Part shown: piece by piece, positions 24,208-32,500 of the stretch | Layout: each line of letters opens with the position of its first letter | Position numbering within the stretch: the stretch's first letter is position 1 | Source: an uncultured Oscillospiraceae bacterium | GTDB lineage: Bacteria > Bacillota > Clostridia > Oscillospirales > Acutalibacteraceae | Assembly: GCA_905193225.1 (NCBI GenBank) | Contig: CAJJNV010000020.1 | Location: forward strand, 1-33,011 | Reading direction: 5' to 3' | DNA length: 33,011 nt | Translations under genes and position numbers: made by a program | Notes under the pieces: model-generated | Seen by the model: the letters and a program-made list of their open reading frames with translations, nothing else | Databases searched by the model: none | What the model was told of the DNA's origin: nothing

Positions 24208-26181
24208 ATGAAAGACAAGACATTTTACATTACCACGCCGATTTACTATCCGTCGGGCAAGCTGCACATCGGCCATTCTTATACCACCGTTGCGGCCGAC
24301 GCTATGGCGAGGTATAAACGAATGCAGGGCTTTGATACGATGTTCCTTACCGGTACCGATGAGCACGGTCTTAAAATCGAGCAAAAGGCCGCCGCAAAGG
24401 GGGTTACGCCCAAGGAGTATGTGGACGAGATAGTGGCAGGAATAAAGGAACTCTGGAAGCTGCTCAACATTTCCAACGACAAATTCATCCGCACCACCGA
24501 CGATTACCATGAAAAGGCGGTGCAAAAGATTTTTGAAAAACTCTATAAACAGGGCGACATATACAAGGGTCACTATGAGGGGCACTACTGCACCCCCTGC
24601 GAGGCCTTTTGGACCGAGACCCAGCTTAAAGACGGCAAATGCCCCGACTGCGGCGGCGAGGTGCACCTTGCAAAGGAAGAGGCTTATTTCTTTAAGCTTT
24701 CCAAATATGCCGATAGGCTTGTGGAATACTATGAGGCTCATCCCGATTTCATCCAGCCCATAAGCCGCAAAAACGAAATGATAAACAACTTTATAAAGCC
24801 CGGTCTTGAGGATTTGTGTGTTTCTCGCACCTCCTTTACCTGGGGAATTCCCGTGACCTTCGACAAGGGGCACATCGTTTATGTGTGGATGGATGCCCTT
24901 TCAAACTACATAACCGCATTGGGTGCATTTTCCGACGACGACAGCAATTTCAAAAAATACTGGCCGGCCGACGTTCATCTTGTGGGAAAGGAAATCGTCC
25001 GTTTCCACACCATAATCTGGCCTGCCATTCTTATGGCGCTTGATCTTCCCCTGCCAAAACAGGTCTACGGCCACGGCTGGCTGCTTTTAGAGGGCGGAAA
25101 GATGTCCAAATCCAAGGGCAATGTGGTCGATCCGGTGGTGCTTTGCGACCGTTACGGCGTGGACGCCATACGCTACTTCCTGCTCAGAGAAGTGCCCTTC
25201 GGCGCCGACGGTGTTTTCACCAACGAGGCTCTTATCAGCCGAATAAATTCCGATCTTGCCAACGATCTCGGAAATCTGCTTTCGAGAACCTCCTCCATGG
25301 TGGGTAAATATTTCGGCGGAAAGCTGCCCGAGGCACAGGCCGCAGGAGATTTTGACGACAGTCTTACCGAGCTTGCAGGCGAGACCAAGGCTCTTGTGGA
25401 AGCAAGTATGGACGCCATGCAGTTTTCCACCGCACTGACCGACCTTTGGAAGTTTGTTTCGCGAACCAACAAGTATATAGACGAGACCGCTCCTTGGGTG
25501 CTTGCAAAGGATGAAGGCAATGCACCGAGACTGGGCAGAGTTATGTATAACCTCTGCGAGGCACTGCGCCACATTTCCGTAATGCTTGCCCCCTTCCTTC
25601 CCGATACTTCCGATAAAATTGCCGCCGTACTGGGACTTTCGGACGGGCAGCGTACATGGCAGTCTCTTGAAAAATGGGGAGGCCTTTGCGCCACCGCCGA
25701 GATCGGCAAAACCGAGCCCATCTTCCCGAGAATAGATGCTGCAAAGGAGCTTGCCGAGCTTGAGGCGGCCGAGGCCAAAACTAAGGCTGAAGCCAAAGCT
25801 GCAAACGAAGGAAAGACCGCAGAGGACAAAAAGACCAAGGAAAATGTGGCCGCTCTTTCGGAAATATCCATCGAGGATTTTGCTAAAATCGAGCTTAAAG
25901 TGGCAAAGGTCACAGCCTGCGAGCCGATCAAAAAAGCCAAAAAGCTTTTAAAACTGACCCTCGACGACGGCAGCGGAAATCAGCGCACGGTGGCATCGGG
26001 TATCGCCGCATACTATGCTCCCGATGATCTTGTGGGACGCAACATAATCGTTGTGGCCAACCTTAAACCCGCCACACTTTGCGGGGTCGAAAGCTGCGGA
26101 ATGATTCTTGCGGCCGACAGCGGCGACGGAGTTAAGGTCATTTTTGCCGACGATGTGGAAATCGGATCGAAGGTACGCTGA
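24208..26181 (+). CDS. metG: Methionyl-tRNA synthetase with C-terminal tRNA-binding domain
   Basis: A 657-residue class I synthetase. HIGH is at 20-23 (SGKLHIGHSY) and KMSKS at 298-302. The connective-peptide zinc knuckle has C128, C131, C145 and C148. An Ala/Lys/Glu-rich linker (about 510-548) leads to a Trbp111/EMAP-like OB domain (IEDFAKIELKVAKVTACEPI) at the C-terminus, which promotes dimerisation and tRNA binding. AAAGAGG precedes the ATG. The gene has its own promoter and no T-box. A roughly 430-nt structured intergenic region follows. Confidence 0.97.
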   Translation: MKDKTFYITTPIYYPSGKLHIGHSYTTVAADAMARYKRMQGFDTMFLTGTDEHGLKIEQKAAAKGVTPKEYVDEIVAGIKELWKLLNISNDKFIRTTDDYHEKAVQKIFEKLYKQGDIYKGHYEGHYCTPCEAFWTETQLKDGKCPDCGGEVHLAKEEAYFFKLSKYADRLVEYYEAHPDFIQPISRKNEMINNFIKPGLEDLCVSRTSFTWGIPVTFDKGHIVYVWMDALSNYITALGAFSDDDSNFKKYWPADVHLVGKEIVRFHTIIWPAILMALDLPLPKQVYGHGWLLLEGGKMSKSKGNVVDPVVLCDRYGVDAIRYFLLREVPFGADGVFTNEALISRINSDLANDLGNLLSRTSSMVGKYFGGKLPEAQAAGDFDDSLTELAGETKALVEASMDAMQFSTALTDLWKFVSRTNKYIDETAPWVLAKDEGNAPRLGRVMYNLCEALRHISVMLAPFLPDTSDKIAAVLGLSDGQRTWQSLEKWGGLCATAEIGKTEPIFPRIDAAKELAELEAAEAKTKAEAKAANEGKTAEDKKTKENVAALSEISIEDFAKIELKVAKVTACEPIKKAKKLLKLTLDDGSGNQRTVASGIAAYYAPDDLVGRNIIVVANLKPATLCGVESCGMILAADSGDGVKVIFADDVEIGSKVR

Positions 26182-26613
26182 TAAAAAACGCAAAACCGAC
26201 CGAACGCACCGATCGGCAGCCGATGAGGAAACAGAAATTAAGGCACACTGATTAGCCGCGGTGTTGTTAAAGACAATGCGCAGACTTCCGGCCGCGATGA
26301 CGCTAAGGGCGTTGTGCAGGCCCGATCGCTGAGGCTGTCCCGGCGGGCCGGGACCGGAGGGAGCAGCATCCCATAATGCATAATGCTGCCGTGAAGGGAA
26401 AACAACCTTTTGAAGGCGGGCGTGTATTTTCGTTACAGCCTCCCTCCCATCGGCTTGCGCCGATTGCCTCAGCTCACCTAAACTGTGTAAAATAAATAGC
26501 GGAGCAAGGTTGAGACCGCTTATTGCATCGGGCGGAAAGCTTTTCGGAAAAGACGTAGTTTGTCCCGTCAGCTTTAACCGCCTTTTCAAATGTCTTTTCA
26601 GGAGGAAGTTTTT
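26182..26613. other. Non-coding stretch after metG
   Basis: No supportable protein gene lies on the plus strand. A long minus-strand open frame crosses it but also runs antisense through the end of metG and the next small gene, and it has no recognisable content. The core (about 26205-26475) is full of complementary segments, described separately. The remainder up to the next ribosome-binding site shows nothing further. Confidence 0.6.
26205..26475. ncRNA. Candidate structured RNA or folded repeat element
   Basis: Many exact complementary pairs nest within 270 nt. CGATCGG near 26210 pairs with CCGATCG at 26322-26328. GCTGAGGC (26328-26335) pairs with GCCTCAGC (26466-26473), closing a multibranch region. 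Inside are GTCCCGG-CGGG-CCGGGAC (26337-26354), GGAGGGAG/CTCCCTCC (26356-26363 with 26440-26447), GCAGCAT/ATGCTGC (26363-26369 with 26383-26389) and ATCGGC-TTGC-GCCGAT (26449-26464). GAGGCTGT (26331-26338) could instead pair with ACAGCCTC (26435-26442), excluding the outer helix. It resembles none of RNase P, tmRNA, SRP, 6S or group II introns as far as I can tell. Strand and expression are unknown; an interspersed repeat is the main alternative. Confidence 0.4.
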
Positions 26614-26847
26614 ATGAAAGCCATTATAAACCGAAAAACCTACAATACCGAAACGGCCGAAAAACAGGGAGAAATCTTTGTGTCGGTATTCGGCGATCCC
26701 GCAGGATACGAGGAAAGCCTTTTTAAAACAAAAAAGGGCGCCTTCTTCCTTTACGGCAAGGGCGGAAGCGAAAGCAAATATAAAGAGGAAGCCATCACTC
26801 CCCTGACCAATGAGCAGGCCGAGCAGTGGAAAAAACAAAACGCATAA
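26614..26847 (+). CDS. Small hypothetical protein (77 aa)
   Basis: The start ATG 26614 follows AGGAGG by 8 nt; the frame is open for 8 more codons upstream, but without a ribosome-binding site. The protein begins MKAIINRKTYNTETAEKQGE and contains SLFKTKKGAFFLYGKGGSES and ITPLTNEQAEQW. The pattern (a line naming the 'tYnTETAe' attribute, an aromatic 'L[FY]kTkkGaFFLyGkGG' strand and a final 'EQAEQW' helix) recalls small Firmicutes proteins of unknown function, often found in accessory regions. No signal peptide or membrane segment. No function can be assigned. Confidence 0.75.
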   Translation: MKAIINRKTYNTETAEKQGEIFVSVFGDPAGYEESLFKTKKGAFFLYGKGGSESKYKEEAITPLTNEQAEQWKKQNA

Positions 26848-27069
26848 TAAAAATCAGCCGCAAAAAGGCAGGGCGTGTCGGCTAAGAGCGATAAAATTCT
26901 GCCGACAAAACAGATAAGCCTTTGCACAGGGCGGCAAAATCGTAAAATCCAAAAAGAGACGAAAAATCAACCGCCGCTTTTTGGACGTGACGCAGCAAAA
27001 GCGCACCGAATACGGCTTTGGACTTAAAATACCGCGCGGTATGGGAATCAACGGAGCGATCCTATACGG

Positions 27070-27088
27070 TTAAGCAGCTGTTGCTTAA
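27070..27088. promoter_or_regulatory. 19-bp palindrome TTAAGCA-N5-TGCTTAA upstream of the GH3 gene
   Basis: Two perfect 7-bp arms flank GCTGT. The site lies 54 nt before the GH3 start and shares arms and spacing with 3678-3696 before the left GH36-type gene. A partial third arm (AAGCAGCAATTTAAG) follows directly. Confidence 0.5.
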
Positions 27089-27142
27089 GCAGCAATTTAA
27101 GTCCTAAAAACCTTGTCGGCGCGCTTTTTCAGAGGTGATTTT

Positions 27143-29344
27143 TTGAAAAAACTAAGCGACAAACAAAAAAGCTTTATAAAAGACCTTGTCTCCAAAATGA
27201 CCCTTGAGGAAAAAGCAGGCCAGTTAAACCAGCTTGCCCCATCTTCTCTCGGCGGGTTTACCATCGACGAGCAGGAACAGCAAAAGCTGCTCAAGGCCGG
27301 CCGCATAACAAAAGAGGACATAGAGCGGGCCAAGAATGCCGCCGAGAGCTTTAAGGAGCAGGAGCAGTGGGTCAGAGAGGGCAAGATCGGCTCCTTTCTC
27401 GGCCTTTACGACCGAAAGGACATCGACCACCTCCAGCACATCGCCGTGGAGGAGAGCCGTCTTAAAATTCCGCTGATTTTCGGATTCGACGTTATACACG
27501 GACATAGGGTGGTAGGCCCCATTCCTTTGGCCGAAAGCTGTAGCTTCGATGACGGGCTGTGGGAGCAAAATGCCGCAATCGCCGCAAGGGAGGCGGCCGC
27601 CGACGGACTCAACTGGACCTTTGCCCCCATGGTCGACATTGCAAGAGACGCACGTTGGGGCAGAATCGCCGAAGGAGCGGGAGAGGACACATATCTCGGC
27701 TGCCGCTGCGCCGCCGCAAGGGTAAAAGGTTTTCAGGGAGACGACCCCGCAAGCAGAGATCGGGTGGCCGCCTGCGTCAAACATTTTGCCGCCTACGGTG
27801 CGGGAGAAAGCGGCCGCGACTACAACACGGTCGATATGAGCGTGCAAAAGCTTTTTGAAACATATCTGCCTCCCTTTAAGGCGGCAATCGATGCCGGCGC
27901 AATGACGGTTATGGCGGCATTCAATGATTTTTGCGGAGCGCCCTGCACCGAAAACAGCTATCTTTTAAAGGATGTACTGAGAAAGGCCCTCGGATTTGAA
28001 GGTTTTGTGGTAAGCGACGCCACCGCCATTTTGGAGCTTATTGCCCACCGCTCGGCCGCCGACCTTAAAGAGGCCTGCGAACACGCAATAAACGCCGGCG
28101 TGGATATGGATATGAATTCCCGCGGATATATTGCCTTTTTACCCGAGCTTGTTAAGGAGGGCAGGGTCAGCGAACAGCGGCTTGACGAGGCGGTGGAAAA
28201 TGTACTTGGCATAAAAATGCTGCTGGGGCTTTTCGATAATCCCTTCGACCGCATAACATGGGATGAAATAGACCTTGAAGCCCACCGTGCCGCCGCAAGA
28301 AAAACCGCCTGCGAATCGGCCGTGCTTCTTAAAAACGACCGAGAGACGCTGCCCCTTTCAGATAACGAACAGATACTGCTTGTAGGGGCTCTCGCCGACA
28401 ACGGTCCCGAAATGGCCGGAACCTGGAGTATGGCGGCGGATAATTTAAGAACGGTCAGCATAAAAAGCGGCCTTGAAAATGCAGGGGTAAAGCTTTGCTA
28501 CCTGCCGGTGTGCGCTCCCGGGGGAGAGATAAACGAGGACGAGCTTTCGAGAATAATTGCCCATCCCGCCAAAACGGTTGTGGCCGTGGCGGGAGAATAT
28601 CAGGTGCTCAGCGGAGAGGGCGCCGCCCTTTCAAACATCGACCTTTCGGGACAGCAAAACCGTTTGCTGAGAGAGCTTAAAGCGGCCGGCAAAACCGTTA
28701 TAACCGTGCTTGTAAACGGTCGGCCTATGGCTGTTGCCGAGGCGGCGAGAAATTCCGATGCACTTTTAGAGCTTTGGAACGCGGGAAGCGAGGCCGGAAA
28801 CGCCTGCGCCGATCTGCTGCTCGGAAAGGCAGGTCCGTCGGGACGACTGACCACCACCTTCCCCAACGCCTCGGGAGAATGCCCTATATACTATAACCAC
28901 CCCGCAACCGGCCGTCCCGCAAGTGAGACATTTTATTCCGCCCGTTTTGCCGACAGTCCCGTCGAGCCGCTTTTCCCCTTCGGATACGGTCTTTCCTATA
29001 CCGAATTTGAGTATTCCGACCTTGAAATAAGCGCGAAGGACGACGGCGTGGATGTGTCGGTGAAGGTTAAAAATGTCGGAAAAAGGGAAGGCAAAGAGGT
29101 GGTGCAGCTTTATGTCAGCGATCTTGTGGCCGAGAGAGTCAGGCCGGTAAAGGAGCTTAAAAACTTTAAAAAAATCAGCCTTAAAAGCGGCGAGCAAAAG
29201 ACCGTCACCCTTAGTCTCAAAAAGGATCAGCTTAGATACTATCATAGGGATATGTCGTTTAAGGCCGACAGCGGCGAGTTTTTGATACAGATCGGTCACG
29301 ACTCCGAAAACGGACTGTCGCAAAAGATTTTTATAGAGGTGTAA
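27143..29344 (+). CDS. Glycoside hydrolase family 3 beta-glycosidase (BglX-like, cytoplasmic; TTG start)
   Basis: A 733-residue GH3 enzyme, probably a beta-glucosidase or beta-xylosidase acting on oligosaccharides. I place the start at TTG 27143 (MKKLSDKQK...MTLEEKAGQLNQL) because AGAGGTG lies 5-6 nt before it; a TTG ten codons upstream lacks such a site. The TIM barrel shows FGFDVIHGH, ARDARWGRIAEGAGEDTYL, KHFAAYG and GFEGFVVSDATA, with D292 the likely nucleophile. The second domain has SGEGA with E492 as candidate acid/base. A C-terminal fibronectin-III-like domain follows YGLSYTEFEYSDLE. No signal peptide, so it should act in the cytoplasm, downstream of the secreted enzymes. The palindrome upstream may regulate it. 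Confidence 0.93.
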   Translation: MKKLSDKQKSFIKDLVSKMTLEEKAGQLNQLAPSSLGGFTIDEQEQQKLLKAGRITKEDIERAKNAAESFKEQEQWVREGKIGSFLGLYDRKDIDHLQHIAVEESRLKIPLIFGFDVIHGHRVVGPIPLAESCSFDDGLWEQNAAIAAREAAADGLNWTFAPMVDIARDARWGRIAEGAGEDTYLGCRCAAARVKGFQGDDPASRDRVAACVKHFAAYGAGESGRDYNTVDMSVQKLFETYLPPFKAAIDAGAMTVMAAFNDFCGAPCTENSYLLKDVLRKALGFEGFVVSDATAILELIAHRSAADLKEACEHAINAGVDMDMNSRGYIAFLPELVKEGRVSEQRLDEAVENVLGIKMLLGLFDNPFDRITWDEIDLEAHRAAARKTACESAVLLKNDRETLPLSDNEQILLVGALADNGPEMAGTWSMAADNLRTVSIKSGLENAGVKLCYLPVCAPGGEINEDELSRIIAHPAKTVVAVAGEYQVLSGEGAALSNIDLSGQQNRLLRELKAAGKTVITVLVNGRPMAVAEAARNSDALLELWNAGSEAGNACADLLLGKAGPSGRLTTTFPNASGECPIYYNHPATGRPASETFYSARFADSPVEPLFPFGYGLSYTEFEYSDLEISAKDDGVDVSVKVKNVGKREGKEVVQLYVSDLVAERVRPVKELKNFKKISLKSGEQKTVTLSLKKDQLRYYHRDMSFKADSGEFLIQIGHDSENGLSQKIFIEV

Positions 29345-29425
29345 TCGGATATAGCGCCGTGCATAGCTCAGGCACAATCCCGTTGATCCAACGATAAAGA
29401 AAAAAAGGAAAAAGCGGGAGCAAAA

Positions 29426-29447
29426 GTTGCCGACCCGGGTCGACAAC
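29426..29447. promoter_or_regulatory. 22-bp near-perfect palindrome between GH3 and GH36 genes
   Basis: GTTG, one mismatch, the 12-bp perfect palindrome CGACCCGGGTCG, one mismatch, CAAC. It lies about 87 nt upstream of the GH36 promoter. It could be an operator, or a hairpin behind GH3; no T-run follows. Confidence 0.35.
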
Positions 29448-29533
29448 CGAGAGTCAAGGCAGGAAAAATCAGCGGCCGACGGCATGTCAACTTGCACAAT
29501 ATGCAGGGCTCAAATTTGGTTAAAATTACGTTG

Positions 29534-29562
29534 TTGTAACCGATTTTTTTATGTGATATAAT
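29534..29562 (+). promoter_or_regulatory. Promoter of the right GH36-type gene
   Basis: TTGTAA (29534-29539), 17-nt spacer and a perfect TATAAT (29557-29562), 35 nt before the ATG. GGTTA (29518-29522) and TAACC (29537-29541) form an inverted repeat overlapping the -35 box, a possible operator. Confidence 0.65.
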
Positions 29563-29597
29563 AAGATGAAATTTCTCTAATTAAGGAGACGAAAAAA

Positions 29598-32500
29598 ATG
29601 AGAAAAAAGATAATGAACGGGATAGCGGCAATAGTCGCAGCGGCGCTGCTTTTGACCGCCGCACTGCCCGCTTCCGCTGCGGATGACCCGGCGGACGGGC
29701 AAAGCCCTATCGAGATCTATACCCCCGGTAAGACCGGCGAAGATGTGTCAATCGGAAACGCAGGTATAGAAATAATCGGCAAGGCGGAGGGTGAAACCTC
29801 CCTGCGGATTACGGTCGACGGCAAGACCGCCGGCAAAGCTGAGGTTGCGGCCGACGGAAGCTTTACCGCCAAGGTCGGATCCTTTGCGCTGTCCTTCGGC
29901 GAAAATGAGGTAACACTTGTTCCCGCAAGCGGAAAGCCCTCTCAGTCGGTGACAATCAAAAAACAAAACTACTATGACATTGCAGATCTTGACCTTAAAA
30001 TTGCAAACGCCGCCGAAAGCCATGTAGGCGAGGGCGTTTCCAAGTATTGCCCCGCCCTCTCGGTAGGCGGCCAGACGGTCAAGACCTATAACGGATTCTC
30101 GGTGCTTCCCGCCGACGGCCCCAATGCCGCCCCCGCAGAGGCTACCATCGATCTTACCGCCCTTTCTTCGACCGTCAGATACTTCCATTCGGTCATTGGT
30201 GTTGACGATTTCGCCAACATCGCAGGGGCTGTGCTCAGCTCGGCCGAATACAGCGTGCTGGCCGACGGTAAGGAAATAGCCAAATCCCGCCCGGTCACAA
30301 TGAACGAGACCTTAGAAATTTCGGCAGAGATCCCCTCGGGCACCAAGAAACTGACCCTCAGCGTCAGCAACAGCAACGGAAGCAACCACGGCGACTATGC
30401 CGACTGGATCAATCCCCGCCTCTTTCTTAAGGAAAGCGACTACGGCGACACCGAAATGACCCTCTTTGACGAGGAAACCGCCTCCACCCTTACCGCCACC
30501 GCTCAGGTGGGTGCAAGAGTGGCCGTTAAAAACGGATTCTCGGCCGTGAGCATTAAGCCGGTCAAGGCAAACGAAACGGTCACCGCAAGAATTTTCAACT
30601 TCACAAGTACCTATGCAAGATCCATGCAGAACGGCGCACTGTGCGAAGTGTCCGCAAAGGCCGACGAGCAGGGTAATTATAACTTTAAGCTTAACGACCT
30701 TTATACCGCCGGAGAATATCTCTTTGTCTTCGACGGAGTGACCGAAATTGCTGCAAGCAAGGCAGATAATGCCTATGCATTTGCAAACGGTAAGGGCACC
30801 AAGGCCGCCCTTAATATGACCCTCACATTTGCGGGTAAAAATGCCGGCGCATTTACCGCCGTTTCCGAAGAAGCGGCCGCCGCGCCCAAGGGAACCAAGG
30901 CTACCGACGCCGAAAAGGCAAGAGCCAGGGAGACCTATGAGGGTTATATAACCAATCTTAAAAACTTCCCCTCCAAGGTAACCATCGGAACAAAGGAATA
31001 TGTGGGCTTCGGCGATAAGGATTTCTATGAGATGTCCCGCAAGACCACCAAAAACGCCACTACCAAGAGCGAGGATACCGAGATAGTGCTGCTGCACACC
31101 ACCAGCGCCCTTCAGTTTACCTTAAAGACTGTTTACTATCCCGATTATGCCGCTTTTGACTGGGTAATATACTTCACCAACACCACCATGTCCAAATCCC
31201 CCAAGGTATCGGGACTCAGCCCGGCAGAGCTTACCTTTGAGGGAGAAAACCCCATCATTCTGACCAACTGCTCGGACGCCGAGGCGATAACCGGAACACC
31301 CGCACCTTATACTCCCCGTTCCTACAGTCTTGAGGAGAGTCCCAATCTGTCCTTTGCCCCCACAAATGCCCGTTCCACCGAGGCAGCCTTCCCTTATTAC
31401 AACCTTGAGTACGGCAACAAGGGCGCATTTGTTGTAACCAGCTGGGCGGGCCAGTGGGTAACCGACTTTAATTATGCAGACGGAAAGACCAGCTTCTCGG
31501 GCAGACAGGAGGTATTTGATTCCTACCTGAAGGCGGGCGAGACCGCAAGAACCCCCCTGACCGCCGTTATCCTTTACGACGGAAGAGATACCGACCGCGC
31601 CACCAACCTTTGGAGACAGTGGTTTATTGACTGCAATATGTTTAAGAAGGATGGGGAGAATAATATTAAGCCCTTTGTGGCGGGCGTTACATCGGCCGTT
31701 TTCAACGAAATGATGGGCGCTACCGAACAGAGCCAGATCGATTATATCGAAAAATACTATAACATCGGCGTAAATCTCGACCTTTGGTGGATGGATGCCG
31801 GTTGGTATGAAAAGGGCGGTCTTTCGACCGTCGGAGAGCAGGGCTGGAGCTATGTCGGATCCTGGAAGGTTAACGAAACCCGCTTCCCCACAAAGTTCAA
31901 GGCCGTTTCCGAGGCCGCCGCAAAACACAATATGATGACCCTTCTGTGGTTTGAACCCGAACGTGTGGCATTCTCTATGTCGAGCAGCGACTTTGACACC
32001 TACGGAATGAAGAGAGACTGGCTTGTCGGCTATAACAAGGATAAGAACAGTGCTCTCGGCCCCAACGGATACAAAATGTTTGATCTGAGCAATCCCGAGG
32101 CTCTCAACTGGATGATAAACCGCATCAACGGAGTACTTAACGAAGGCGGAATTTCCTTCTACCGCGAGGACCTTAACACCGGAAGCATCCGCGACAGCTG
32201 GAGACAGGCCGAAAGCGCCGATCCCGATCGCAGCGGAATGATCGAAAACGGATATGTTCAGGGACATTATGCCCTGTGGGACGGAATACTCGCAAACGAA
32301 AACATCAAGATGATCGACTCCTGCGCATCGGGCGGACATCGCCTTGAACTTGAATCTATGCGCCGCGCAGTTGCTCTTCATGCCACCGATTATAACTACA
32401 ACGATATGCCCGCAAAACATCAGAGCACATACGGTCTCGCTTCCTGGCTGCCCTTCGGCGGAGCCAACACCGGCACCGGCGGAAACGTCACCGATACCAG

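Noticed and set aside
25948..26838. 296-codon minus-strand frame across the metG end, the structured gap and the small gene
   Set aside because: It runs antisense to two supported genes and its sequence shows no family motif; the gap part is better explained by RNA-like inverted repeats.
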